Positions 36,972-46,190 are shown, counted from the first letter of the stretch. The stretch is DNA of 64,000 nt from Arthrobacter globiformis NBRC 12137 (GCF_000238915.1 NZ_BAEG01000037.1:62001-126000); one strand, 5' to 3'. The notes: a model not told the origin generated them from the letters alone. Numbers and translations: made by a program.

Positions 36972-37667
36972 CTATTCGCGACCGGCCCGGAGCCTGCGCC
37001 GCGAGTTGGCCAGGTGGTTGCGCATCGCCGCGGACGCTGCGGCTCCGTCACCGTCCGCGATGGCGGCAAAAATGGACCCGTGTTCGTGGACCACCTGTTC
37101 GAAGTGGTCCCGGGCGTAATGCTCGACGCCGGTCATCAGCCGGGTGCGCGGCATGGCGATCATCGTCTGGCCCAGCGAGGAGAGGCAGTCCGTGTAGAAG
37201 GGGTTTCCCGAGGCAGCGGCAATGGCTTTGTGGAACTCAAAATCCGCCTTCATCGCGTGCGCAGGGTGCTCGCCGCTGTCCGTGAATTCCGCCAGTGCCT
37301 GCCGCATGGCGTTCAGCTGCCGCTCCGTCCGGTTTCCGGCGGCAAGCGCTGCCGCTTCGGTTTCGACGCCGATCCGGAATTCCAGCAGATGCAGGCGGTC
37401 CTCGGCGGTGACCACAGCCCTGGTGGGCTGGCCCCACGTCGGACTTCCCGGGGGAGGGGTCAGCGCAAAGCTGCCCCTCCCGCGTTCGGTTTCCACGAGT
37501 CCTTCGGCCTGGAGCCGGGTGAGCGCGGACCGGACGACCGTCCGGCTGACGCCGAACTCGCCAATGAGGGTGTTTTCGCTCGGAAGCTTTTCGCCGGGCT
37601 GGATGACGCCGTCGACAATGCGGGTGCGAAGATCGGCGGCGAGGTCCGCGGTCAGGTTCCGGCTCAT
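36972..37667 (-). CDS. FadR/FCD-type GntR transcriptional regulator
   Basis: 231 residues. The N-terminal GntR winged HTH reads LRTRIVDGVIQPGEKLPSENTLIGEFGVSRTVVRSALTRLQAEGLVETERGRGSF. The all-helical FCD effector domain has LLEFRIGVETEAAALAA, FEFHKAIAAASGNPFY and HYARDHFEQVVHEHGSIFAAI with metal-binding His positions. It lies ten bases downstream of the galactarate dehydratase gene and is probably its local repressor. A TNGTNNNACNA palindrome upstream of that gene (38864-38876) is the expected operator type for this family. Confidence 0.92.
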   Translation of the reverse strand: MSRNLTADLAADLRTRIVDGVIQPGEKLPSENTLIGEFGVSRTVVRSALTRLQAEGLVETERGRGSFALTPPPGSPTWGQPTRAVVTAEDRLHLLEFRIGVETEAAALAAGNRTERQLNAMRQALAEFTDSGEHPAHAMKADFEFHKAIAAASGNPFYTDCLSSLGQTMIAMPRTRLMTGVEHYARDHFEQVVHEHGSIFAAIADGDGAAASAAMRNHLANSRRRLRAGRE

Positions 37668-37677
37668 GGATTCAAGG

Positions 37678-38805
37678 TTACGCGCCGAATTCCGCCGTCT
37701 CGGTGGTCCACGCGCGGGCCTGGTCGCTGAGGCTGACGCCGAGGCCCGGGCGGTCCGGAACGATCATGCGGCCGTCCTTGGTTTCGAGGCGTTCGTTGAA
37801 CAGCGGGTCCAGCCAGTCGAAGTGCTCCACCCACGGTTCGCGCGGGTAGGCGGCGGCCAGGTGCAGGTGGATTTCCATCGCGAAGTGCGGGGCCAGGCCC
37901 AGGCCGCGTTCGTCGGCGAGGGCTGCCAGGCGGAGGAACTGGGTGATGCCGCCGACGCGCGGGGCGTCCGGCTGGATGATGTCGCAGCCGTTGGCGGCGA
38001 TGAGGCCCTTGTGCTCGGCTACGGAGGCGAGCATTTCGCCGGTGGCGATTGGGGTGTCCAAGACCTGCGCGAGGTGGGCGTGGCCCTCGAAGTCGTAGGC
38101 GTCCAGCGGCTCTTCGATCCAGATGAGGTTGAATTCTTCGAGCTGGCGGCCCATGCGCAGTGCGGTGGCGCGGTCCCACTGCTGGTTGGCGTCCACCATG
38201 AGCGGCACATCCCAGCCGATGTGTTCGCGGATGCCGGCCACGCGGCGCAGGTCCTCCTTGGTGTCCGGGAGTCCGACCTTGATTTTGATGCCGCCGATGC
38301 CCTCTTCGACGGACTGCGTGGCGCGGGCCTTCACCTCGTCGAGGGTGGCGTTGAGGAAGCCGCCGGAGGTGTTGTAGGTCTGGACGGAGTCGCGGTAAGA
38401 GCCCAGGAGCTTGGCCAGGGGGAGCCCGGCGCGCTTGGCCTTGAGGTCGTACAGGGCGATGTCGATGGCGGCAAGGGCCTGGGTGGCGACGCCGGAGCGT
38501 CCCACGGAGGCACCGGCCCAGAGCAGCTTGGTGTAGAGCTTGCCGATGTCGTTGGGGTCCTCGCCGATGATGCCTTCGGCAACTTCCTTGGCGTGCGCGT
38601 ACTGCGCGGGGCCGCCGGCGCGCTTGGAGTAGCTGAAGCCGAGGCCGGTGTGGCCCTGTTCGGTGGTGATCTCGGCGAAGAGGAAGACAACTTCCGTCAT
38701 GGGCTTCTGGCGGCCGGTGAACACCTTGGCATCGCTGATCGGCACAGCCAGCGGAAGGCGGGCGGTTGACAGTTTGACGTGCCGGATGAGGTCGACGGTA
38801 CTCAT
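37678..38805 (-). CDS. L-talarate/galactarate dehydratase-like enolase-superfamily enzyme
   Basis: 375 residues. It closely follows the Salmonella L-talarate/galactarate dehydratase pattern as I recall it: PISDAKVFTGRQKPMTEVVFL, GLGFSYSKRAGGPAQYAHAKE, EDPNDIGKLYTKLLWAGASVGRSG, KxK base as GGIKIKVG, metal ligands in LMVDANQQWDRATA, WIEEPLDAYDFEGH and PIATGEML, and base His in LAPHFAMEIHLHLAAAYPREPW. It dehydrates galactarate/talarate to a 5-keto-4-deoxy-aldarate. The ATG start has AAGGAGAACC upstream. The FCD regulator gene is downstream in the same operon. Confidence 0.9.
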   Translation of the reverse strand: MSTVDLIRHVKLSTARLPLAVPISDAKVFTGRQKPMTEVVFLFAEITTEQGHTGLGFSYSKRAGGPAQYAHAKEVAEGIIGEDPNDIGKLYTKLLWAGASVGRSGVATQALAAIDIALYDLKAKRAGLPLAKLLGSYRDSVQTYNTSGGFLNATLDEVKARATQSVEEGIGGIKIKVGLPDTKEDLRRVAGIREHIGWDVPLMVDANQQWDRATALRMGRQLEEFNLIWIEEPLDAYDFEGHAHLAQVLDTPIATGEMLASVAEHKGLIAANGCDIIQPDAPRVGGITQFLRLAALADERGLGLAPHFAMEIHLHLAAAYPREPWVEHFDWLDPLFNERLETKDGRMIVPDRPGLGVSLSDQARAWTTETAEFGA

Positions 38806-38850
38806 GGTTCTCCTTGGGGATCAGGGGCAACATCGCCCGCTCACCTAGGA

Positions 38851-38876
38851 TACAAGTTAGCTACTTGTAGTACAAG
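38851..38876. promoter_or_regulatory. Candidate GntR/FadR-type operator upstream of the galactarate dehydratase
   Basis: CTTGTAGTACAAG (38864-38876) is a perfect 6+1+6 palindrome matching the FadR-family consensus TNGTNNNACNA. A further TACAAG at 38851-38856 forms a second inverted pair with CTTGTA at 38864-38869 over seven bases, so there may be two overlapping sites. The site is 46 bases upstream of the dehydratase start, fitting repression by the FCD regulator at 36972. Confidence 0.7.
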
Positions 38877-39376
38877 CGGCTCCGCGGTCCGCCTTCTCTA
38901 GGGTCAGCTTTGGCTCTTAGACCTCGACCAACTTGTGGCAGGGAATTGGAATTCGGACCCTATCCTGACGCCTTTTGGGCTTTGTTCTGACGTCAGGTTG
39001 GGGTGTGCCCCAACCCGACGAATAGAAACTTCAGATGGTCACATCCGCCGGCAGCGTCATCCACCTCCTTCCCCCGCTGGTCTAGAACAAGACCTCCTCC
39101 AAGACGGCCTTCACCTTCCAGCGGGTTCCGGATGCCCGGCTTGGGGCGCTGGATGAAGGATCGAGACTGTCGCCCAATGCCCGATTTCAGTTGGATATTG
39201 TCCGTGGAGCGGTATCGTAATCCTAAAAATTTTCGAAAAATGGACTAGCGGGTTGTGTATTTTTCGGTTTATGGTGTGACTTGACACACACGACTGGACG
39301 ACGATGCGTTCAGTAAGCAATGTCGCCAGCTTGGGGTCTGACTCCGGCAGGCGACCTGGATCAAATGTGAGACCCC
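38877..39376. other. Intergenic region between galactarate operon and APC permease
   Basis: 500 bases with no convincing gene. It is less GC-rich than the surroundings, especially 39200-39290, and contains the palindrome at 39274. It marks the boundary from the sugar-acid locus to accessory DNA. Confidence 0.5.
39274..39289. promoter_or_regulatory. 16-bp palindrome upstream of the APC permease
   Basis: GTGTGACTTGACACAC: arms GTGTG and CACAC with inner C/G symmetry, mismatching only at two symmetric pairs. It lies 87 bases before the permease start, in an AT-richer stretch containing TTGACA. Possible operator, regulator unknown. Confidence 0.4.
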
Positions 39377-40840
39377 ATGACCACCACACCCACACTGAAG
39401 AAGGCATTCACTTTCCAAAGTGCCTTCATGTTCTCTTTCGTCTTCGTATCGCCGATTGTGGCGCTGTACGGAGTATTCGCGCTTGTGCTCGGCGCTGCCG
39501 GCCCATCAGGCTGGTGGTCTTTCCTGATTGTGTTCGCCGGTCAGATCATCGTCGCGTTCGTGTTCGCAGAGTTGGCCTCCCGCTGGCCCATCGAAGGGTC
39601 CTTGTACCAGTGGGCTCGCCGTCTCGTGGGTAACCACTATGGCTGGTTTACCGGCTGGATCTACATGTGGACACTGGCCATTGCCTGCGCCGGTGGTTCG
39701 TTTATTACTTCACAATTCCTGCCTCTGGTCCTAGGTCTCGAGCCTTTCGACCTGTTCACACAGATATTGGTCGCGCTGGGCACTTTGGCGGTAATCATGG
39801 TGCTCAACCTGATCGGTCCAAAGGCAATCAAAGCGGTCGTCTTCCTGGCCATTATGGCGGAGGTCGTCGGAAGTGTTGCCTTAGCAATTACGCTCTTTCT
39901 GTTCTTCCAGGAGCAGCCCTTCAGTGTCCTCCTCCAAGGCGCCGACGTCACCGTGCCGGGGGTAACTTTCGCAGGCATCGCTGCCGCCGCGGCATTCGTC
40001 GGCTGGGGCTTCGTTGGCTTCGAAAGCGCTGGTGACATCGCCGAAGAGGTAGAGGATCCGCGCCGCAATGTACCGAAGGCGATCATTGCCGCGATTCTGA
40101 GCGTTGGCACCGTTGTGGTCGTCTCAGCCCTCGCCCTCATTATCGCGATCCCGGACCTCGGGCGCGTGCTCAGTGGCGAGGAGATCGACCCGGCCGCCTA
40201 TATCGTGGGGTCGGCACTCGGGGAACAAGCGGTCGTGCTGCTGTTCCTGCTGATTATCGTCGGCTTCGTCGCCTGCATGCTTGCCACCCAGATGGCTTCT
40301 TCTCGGGTCATGTGGGCTTTCGCCCGAGATAACGCCTTTCCAGCGTCCAGGTGGATCAAGCGCCTGTCACCACGCACGTCGAACCCTAATAGCGCCATCG
40401 TAGTCACTGCCATCCTGACCATGCTCATCCTCGTGGCCGCAACCACCGGACCCGTGTATGCGACCCTTGTGAGCTTCTCGACCGCGGGCTTCTTCATCTC
40501 CTTCGCCCTGCCAGTCGTGGCGCACGCTCTGACGCGGCACAAGAGTTCATGGACTCCGGGGCCATTCTCACTGGGGAAGGCCGGCAAGGTGCTCGTGCCG
40601 TTGGCCGCTGTTTGGGTAGTTTTGGAGCTGATCAACATTGCGTGGCCGCGCACGCCGGAACTGGATTGGTGGCAGAACTACTCGGTCGTCATAGGGCTGG
40701 CTGGCGTGCTCTCACTCGGCCTCATCGTCTGGTTCCCTAGGCGCTCGACGATTGCGAATCTGCCGATCATTGAGCCGGGAAGCGAAGACGATCACGCGGC
40801 CGAAACGGCTGAGAGTGCAGCAACTAGTAACATCTTCTGA
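39377..40840 (+). CDS. APC-superfamily amino acid/amine permease
   Basis: 487 residues, about 12 transmembrane helices. Family features: FMFSFVFVSPIVALYGVFALVLGAAGPSGWW near TM1-2, GWFTGWIYMWTLAIACAGGSF in TM3, GFVGFESAGDIAEEVEDPRRNVPKAI with the conserved FE-x-A segment, and MASSRVMWAFARDNAFPASRWI. It resembles the permease at 53542 closely in layout (shared FVFISPIVALY-type start and loop motifs). Such permeases import amino acids, GABA, choline or polyamines. It contains a TTA codon, rare in this genome type, and stands alone before the ABC importer. Confidence 0.9.
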   Translation: MTTTPTLKKAFTFQSAFMFSFVFVSPIVALYGVFALVLGAAGPSGWWSFLIVFAGQIIVAFVFAELASRWPIEGSLYQWARRLVGNHYGWFTGWIYMWTLAIACAGGSFITSQFLPLVLGLEPFDLFTQILVALGTLAVIMVLNLIGPKAIKAVVFLAIMAEVVGSVALAITLFLFFQEQPFSVLLQGADVTVPGVTFAGIAAAAAFVGWGFVGFESAGDIAEEVEDPRRNVPKAIIAAILSVGTVVVVSALALIIAIPDLGRVLSGEEIDPAAYIVGSALGEQAVVLLFLLIIVGFVACMLATQMASSRVMWAFARDNAFPASRWIKRLSPRTSNPNSAIVVTAILTMLILVAATTGPVYATLVSFSTAGFFISFALPVVAHALTRHKSSWTPGPFSLGKAGKVLVPLAAVWVVLELINIAWPRTPELDWWQNYSVVIGLAGVLSLGLIVWFPRRSTIANLPIIEPGSEDDHAAETAESAATSNIF

Positions 40841-41354
40841 TCCTTGCCCGTCCCTGCACCAGACGGCGCCATACATGCTTCGTCGCTGCGGGAAAGTAGA
40901 GAGTGGAAGCCAAGCCCTGCCGAATAGCGTGGGTTCGATATCCCAGACCCGCTGGCTCGGCGAGCACTACAGAGATGCCCCGTGGCACCAGTCTCTAAAA
41001 AGTGAGTGAAAAACTAACTTTCACGCGGAGTTGCCATGATATGCTCATACTGTAATACGGTATGAGCATATCAACCTGTAGTTTTGCAGTGCGCAGACGA
41101 TAGGCACGTTCAATTCGGTCAACTTGCTCACCAGTGAAAAGACCACCCTTCATTCCGGCTCACACCATCAGGGCCCGGATACAGCCGGCGGCGCCAATAG
41201 TGACACTGACGCGGCACTCGGCGCTTTCCATGGCAGAAACCACCCCAGTCCGGGGACCCGGCGCCAAATCCCGAAAACTCAAATGGGACCTTTCCGATCC
41301 CACTATCAGCGGCGCCTAATTTCGCCCTTTCCATTCCCACTCTTAGGAAGGTCA
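40841..41354. other. Intergenic region before the ABC importer
   Basis: 514 bases. It contains the inverted repeat at 41038-41072. No gene with a credible start was found; the open frame at 41124 is an upstream extension of the binding-protein gene without ribosome site. AGGAAGG at 41345-41351 is the Shine-Dalgarno of that gene. Confidence 0.5.
41038..41072. promoter_or_regulatory. Operator-like inverted repeat upstream of the ABC importer
   Basis: GATATGCTCATAC (41038-41050) and GTATGAGCATATC (41060-41072) form a perfect 13-bp inverted repeat with a nine-base centre. The middle 17 bases (41047-41063) fit the palindrome ATACYGTAWTACRGTAT and include TACTGTAATAC, the reverse complement of GTATTACAGTA found before the GntR gene at 49341. 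It is probably an operator for the FCD regulator at 49426. Confidence 0.65.
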
Positions 41355-42218
41355 ATGATGACCCCCCTGAAACGCAACGCGCTCATACTCATGACGCTCG
41401 CTTCTCTGGCCCTGCCGCTGGCTGGCTGTGCAGGAACTGCCCCGGAACAAACTGAATCTGGCCCCCAGGGACTGATTCAGCCGGGCTTCCTAACTACCTG
41501 CACCTACCCCGAGTACCACCCCATGGAGTACTTCGAAGGAGGAACCGGCGGCGAGATCGTCGGCTTCGACGTCGATCTTGCGCGAGCCGTTGGTGACAGC
41601 TGGGGAGTTCAAACCAAAGTTGTGAACACCGCCTTTGATGGACTCATTCCGGGGCTGGATGCGCAAAGATGTGATTTGGTCATCTCCGGTCTGTCCGTCA
41701 GCGACGCACGCCGGGAAGTAGCGGATGCTGTGCCGTATATGCTGACTGGCTACGATTTCGGCGTTCAAAGCGGAGAAAAGAGCCTGGAAAATCCCGAGGA
41801 CTACTCGGGCCGCACGGTGGCGGTGCTGGCCGGAAGCAGGATGGTAGCGAAGCTTAAAACCGTCAACGAGCAGCTAGCTTCCGAAGGTAAGCCACTCATC
41901 AAGATCGACGAATACCCTGGAACCCCTCTTGCAGCGGGAGCTGTAATCTCGGGCAAGGCGGACGCAGTCATCGACACGGACATAGCCATCGCGTCACTGG
42001 TAAGTAAGAGCAATGGCACCTTGGAGGCGGTTACCAGCGCCTTTAAGCCCGATGAGGTCTTCGGCGCATACCTCCGCAAAGACGGGACTCTAACTGGCGC
42101 CTTCAAGGACGCACTCAAGGAACTGCAGGAGAAGGGCACCCTCGCAGCTCTCGCGGATCGGTACGGACTTGATCCCAACAAGATCGACCTTTCAAGCAAC
42201 CTGTCAAGCAAGCAGTAA
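41355..42218 (+). CDS. Polar-amino-acid-type ABC substrate-binding lipoprotein
   Basis: 287 residues from the first of two ATG codons (41355; 41358 is also possible) after AGGAAGG. Signal peptide with lipobox LPLAGCAG. The SBP family 3 fold is visible: TTCTYPEYHPMEYFEGGTGGEIVGFDVDLARAVG, LDAQRCDLVISGLSVSDARREVADAVPYM, and YSGRTVAVLAGSRMVAKL. Such proteins bind amino acids, opines or related amines. It is the first gene of a three-gene importer. Codon usage looks less GC-biased than the core genes. Confidence 0.92.
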   Translation: MMTPLKRNALILMTLASLALPLAGCAGTAPEQTESGPQGLIQPGFLTTCTYPEYHPMEYFEGGTGGEIVGFDVDLARAVGDSWGVQTKVVNTAFDGLIPGLDAQRCDLVISGLSVSDARREVADAVPYMLTGYDFGVQSGEKSLENPEDYSGRTVAVLAGSRMVAKLKTVNEQLASEGKPLIKIDEYPGTPLAAGAVISGKADAVIDTDIAIASLVSKSNGTLEAVTSAFKPDEVFGAYLRKDGTLTGAFKDALKELQEKGTLAALADRYGLDPNKIDLSSNLSSKQ

Positions 42219-42273
42219 TGACAGGTTGTGATGACATGATGACCGTGTCCGCACGAGAAGGGCAATACCTCTC

Positions 42274-43020
42274 ATGAACTTCGACTTTTCCATCTTTTGG
42301 AATGCTCTTACGTCGCTAAATTATGTCAATGGCGCGGTCCTTGCGATTCTTCTGGCGGTTCTCGCCATGGCGCTTGGCATCGTGCTCGGTTTTCTTATCG
42401 CCTTGGCTCGTATCTCTGGAAAACGCTGGCTGGTAACACTGTCCAGTGTCTACGTCGGCGTCTTTCGCGGCCTGCCCACTCTGCTAATTCTGCTACTAGC
42501 ATGGAATGCTGCGCCGCAGCTGATTCCGGCCCTCCGCTCGGATGCCTACAGCCCGTTCGTCGCTGCACTAATCTCACTCACCCTAGTTCAAGCGGCCTAC
42601 ATGGCAGAAATTATCCGCTCTGCTCTGCTCAGCGTGGACGCGGGTCAGCCTCTGGCTGCGAGAGCGCTAGGGCTCACACCTGTCCAAACCATGATTCGCG
42701 TGGTGATCCCGCAAGCAATTCGCATAGCGATCCCTCCGACCGGCAGCGAACTAATCAACACTATTAAATACACGAGCCTGGCGAGCGTGATCTCGCTGCG
42801 TGAGTTGCTGACCACAGCCCAAAGTGGTGTATCCACAACGTTCCGCTACGCGGAGTTTTACGCTGCCGCTGCCATCTACTACCTCGCTATCGTGACTATC
42901 GTGACGGTCGTACAGGCGCAGCTGGAGCGAAAACTCCTATGGACGTCGAAGGATGTGCCGTCAGCGCCGCGGCCCGAACCTGGGACCGTTACCCTCGACT
43001 TGAAAGGAACGAAGGCGTGA
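42274..43020 (+). CDS. Polar-amino-acid-type ABC permease
   Basis: 248 residues, HisM/GlnP-like, about five transmembrane helices. The family block LVQAAYMAEIIRSALLSVDAGQPLAARALGLTPVQTMIRVVIPQAIRIAIPPTGSE contains the EAA loop, followed by LINTIKYTSLASVISLRELL. The last four bases overlap the ATPase start. It presumably works as a homodimer since there is only one permease gene. Confidence 0.93.
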   Translation: MNFDFSIFWNALTSLNYVNGAVLAILLAVLAMALGIVLGFLIALARISGKRWLVTLSSVYVGVFRGLPTLLILLLAWNAAPQLIPALRSDAYSPFVAALISLTLVQAAYMAEIIRSALLSVDAGQPLAARALGLTPVQTMIRVVIPQAIRIAIPPTGSELINTIKYTSLASVISLRELLTTAQSGVSTTFRYAEFYAAAAIYYLAIVTIVTVVQAQLERKLLWTSKDVPSAPRPEPGTVTLDLKGTKA

Positions 43021-43793
43021 TCCCCTCGACAATCGAGCCACTGCTCAGCGTTTCAGATCTAGCTAAGAGCTATGGTGCGAACGAAATTCTCAAGGGGGTT
43101 AACTTCTCGATCAAGGCAGGCGAGGTGAAGGCCATCCTCGGTGCCTCCGGGTCTGGAAAGAGCACTATGCTCCGCCTGATCGCTCTACTCGAACGCGCCG
43201 ACCGTGGGGAGATCGTATTAGCTGGCCGCCGCCTCGGAGTCGACGATCGTAGGGGAAAGGAAACAGCCGCATCAGAGCGGCAGCTTGCCTATCAACGTCG
43301 CGATGTGGGCATGGTCTTCCAGCAATTCAATCTCTTTCCACATATGGACGCGCTGCACAACGTCGCCCTCGCACTGACCGTCGTGCAGAACGTGCGGAGA
43401 CGCGAGGCGCTGGAAGCCGCCGCAGAGATGCTCAACCGAGTTGGTCTGGGGAACCGGAGCCATAAATATCCTCGTGAACTTTCGGGTGGACAACAACAGC
43501 GAGTAGCCATTGCACGCGCCCTGGTGCTGAACCCGTCGGTGTTGCTGTTTGACGAACCAACTTCAGCGCTAGATGTGGAGCTGGTCGGCGAGGTACTCAA
43601 AGTGATGGAAAGTCTCGCAGCAGAGGGAATGACAATGATCGTCGTTACTCACGAGATCGGTTTCGCCAAGCGGGTGGCGGACGAAGTTTTGATGTTCGAC
43701 CGCGGCAGCATCATCGAACAGGCCGATCCCGAGACCTTCTTTGGCTCCCCCGCTCACGAGCGGACCCGGAGCTTCCTCAGCCACGTCCGATAA
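43017..43793 (+). CDS. Polar-amino-acid-type ABC ATPase
   Basis: 258 residues from GTG 43017, overlapping the permease stop; a longer upstream frame is inside the permease. Walker A GASGSGKSTMLRLIALLE, Q-loop VGMVFQQFNLFPHMDALHNV, signature LSGGQQQRVAIARALVLNPS, Walker B LLFDEPTSALDVELVGEVL, His switch VTHEIGFAKRVADEV. Typical GlnQ/HisP. It contains a TTA codon (Leu in EIVLAGRR), unusual for the core genes here. Confidence 0.94.
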   Translation: MIPSTIEPLLSVSDLAKSYGANEILKGVNFSIKAGEVKAILGASGSGKSTMLRLIALLERADRGEIVLAGRRLGVDDRRGKETAASERQLAYQRRDVGMVFQQFNLFPHMDALHNVALALTVVQNVRRREALEAAAEMLNRVGLGNRSHKYPRELSGGQQQRVAIARALVLNPSVLLFDEPTSALDVELVGEVLKVMESLAAEGMTMIVVTHEIGFAKRVADEVLMFDRGSIIEQADPETFFGSPAHERTRSFLSHVR

Positions 43794-43803
43794 AACTGTT
43801 TCT

Positions 43804-44338
43804 GTGCAGGTCAGCGGCGTCTCCGCAGTGATGGAAGGCTTGAGCGAGGGCTTTCCAGCCGATTTTGCGGAGGCGGCCGTTGAGGCCGGCGGCGGCGTTG
43901 TCGAGGTCCTCGCGGGTGACGGTGGTCAGCTCCATTCCTTTGGGGAAGTACTGGCGCAGGAGCCCGTTGGTGTTCTAGTTTGTGCCGCGTTGCCAGGGCG
44001 AGTGAGGGTCGCAAAGTACACGTCTGCTCCCGAGGCGATTTTGACCCGGTCATGGATGCCGACCATCTCCGCGCCTTGGTTCCAAGTCAGGGACCGTCGC
44101 AGTGGTCGGGCAGCGCGGGTAGGGTTTCCTGGATGGCGGCCAGCACCTGCTCGCTTGTCTGGCCGTTGGGCAGGTGCAGGAGCATCACGAAGCGGCTGGT
44201 ACGTTCCACGAGCGTTCCGATCGCCCCGGTTCCAGGGGTGCCAATCACCAGGTCGCCCTCCTTACGTTTCTGTTGTGGGTGATTCCGGGGCTGTCGGAGT
44301 GTTTCGATCACCCTCGGGTGGCGGGTATGGCACAAGTC
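43804..44338 (-). pseudogene. IS30-family transposase remnant
   Basis: Pieces of an IS30 transposase lie in different minus-strand frames. One frame (44087-44335) gives EGDLVIGTPGTGAIGTLVERTSRFVMLLHLPNGQTSEQVLAAI, the classic IS30 block. Downstream frames give RPGN..TNTNGLLRQYFPKG-like and LNGRLRKIGWKA-like fragments near the C-terminus. Frameshifts and the missing N-terminus mean it is inactive. It begins about ten bases past the ABC operon. Confidence 0.8.
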
Positions 44339-44498
44339 TCCTAGCCGCTTGGACGGCTCACTGGGAATGGCCGCCCGCTGCCCGCCGATGATTCGACCGC
44401 TGATCGAGACTTATGACATTGATCGTTGGGTACGGACGTGCCGGCGCAGTTATGGACAGGGCCAACCGAAAATTGGAGCTGATCAAGGGGGACCGAAT

Positions 44499-45482
44499 AT
44501 GCCGCTATTCTGGGCAGGAACCGACTCGGGCAAGAGCTCATCATTGCGTCCTGACCGATCAGTCCGGGACGGTACTGCTCTCGAAACGAGTCAAGAACGA
44601 CGAAACGCACTCCCCGACCTCATAGCCACGATGGCGGAGATCGCGCCCGGTGGCGAGGTCTGTTGGGCGACGGACCTGAACGCCGGCGGCGCCGCACTGT
44701 TAGTAGCGCCGCACTGATAATAGAGCTGTTGGCCGCGCACGGCCAGAAGCTGCTTTATATCGCCGGACGGATCGTGCATCACGCCGCAGCGACCTACCGC
44801 GGCGATGGCAAGACCGACGCGAAAGTCGCCAGGATCATCGCCGACCAGGCGCGGATGCGCACTGATCCTTCTCGGTCGCTGCCAGACCCCCGAAAGTATC
44901 CGGCGGACAGGTCTAACCCGGCTCAGCAGCTGGCTGAAGAAACACGGCCGCCGGAAAGTGCCAAAATGGCCGAGAAGGCCCTAATAGCCCCAAACTCCCA
45001 GCACACAGTCCTGCCAACGCAGACCACAGGCTCATTGATGCCCAGATCACCGCCCTGTTTCGGCCGCACGAAAGCGCCGATGTTCTGCACACCATGCCTG
45101 GGTTCGGCCCCGTCCTCGCGGCAACTTTCCTCGCTAACATCGGTGGCAACCTGGACGCATTCGGCTCAGTCGACCGGCTCGCCAGCGTCGCGGGCTTGGC
45201 GCCAGTCCTACGCGACTCCGGACGAATCAGCGGGAATCTGCATCGACCACGCCCGTTTCAACCGCAGACTCCTGCGAACCTGTTACCTCGTCGCAGCACT
45301 CTCCAGCCTGAAGAACAGCCCGGCCTCAAGAACCTTTTACGATCGGAAGCGCGGAGAAGGGAAGTCACATAAGCAGGCACTCATAGCCTGCCCGGCGCCG
45401 CATCAACGTCCTCTGGGCCATGCTCCGAGACCACACCATCTACCAGGAACCAATGCCAGCGATCAGCGTTCAAACTGCTTAA
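44499..45482 (+). pseudogene. IS110-family transposase remnant
   Basis: The start MPLFWAGTDSGKSS at 44499 matches the IS110 opening (Asp of the DEDD site). The next block, in a shifted frame, gives RAHHCVLTDQSGTVLLSKRVKNDE. Another gives LAAHGQKLLYIAGRIVHHAAATYRGDGKTDAKVARIIADQARMRTD, and the transposase_20 region appears as LHTMPGFGPVLAATFLANIGGNLDAF and FYDRKRGEGKSHKQAL. Several frameshifts separate these pieces, so it is dead. Confidence 0.85.
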
Positions 45483-45589
45483 CGGAAGCATTGAGATTCC
45501 CAATTTCCGGGAACGGCCCGGTCATCGGCCTCCGCCGGGCGTTCGCTGATCAGCAGCTCCTTGGGCACCCGGGGCTTCCGCATCCCGGC

Positions 45590-46190
45590 CCACCGGTTTG
45601 GCTGGCCCACCGCACGGCCGCGGAGAGCTCGGCCCTCAGCCCTCCGCGTCCCTGGGTATAAACGCATTGATAGACGGACCGCGCTGGAAGCGGAACTGGC
45701 CGAGCACCTCGGGCTCGAGCATGGCCAGACACCGATCGCGGCCAACATGCGCAACGGCACCAGGCCGAAGACCGTGCTGACCGAGATCGGGCCTCGAGAT
45801 TGGCGTGCCCGGGATCGGGACGGCTCATTCGGGCCATGATCGTGCCCAAGCGGAAACGTCGGCTGGACGGGATCGACCAGGTCGTGCTCTCGTTCTCTGC
45901 CCGGGGGCTGACCACTGGGGAAATCGCCGCGCATTTCGAGGAGGTCTACGGGGCCAAGGTCTCCAAAGACACCATCAGCCGCATCACGGAAAAAGTTGCC
46001 GGGGAACTGGCCGAATGGTCTGCCCGCCCCGGGGATCCGGTCTATCCGGTGCTGTTCGTTGACGCGGTCGTGGTCAAGGTCCCGTGACGGGCATGTGCGC
46101 AACACCCCGTTCTATGTCGTAATGGGCGTCATCGTGAACGGGGAGCGGGAGATCCTGGGCAAGAAAGCAGCGGGACCTAATCCTATTGGG
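45590..46190 (+). pseudogene. IS256-family (mutator) transposase remnant
   Basis: The first frame gives LEAELAEHLGLEHGQTPIAANMRNGTRPKTVLTEIGP, the next RRLDGIDQVVLSFSARGLTTGEIAAHFEEVYGAKVSKDTISRITEKVAGELAEW followed by PVLFVDAVVVKV with the first catalytic Asp, and another RDGHVRNTPFYVVMGVIVNGEREILG. The N-terminus and the rest of the catalytic domain are missing. It abuts the minus-strand decayed operon. Confidence 0.85.
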
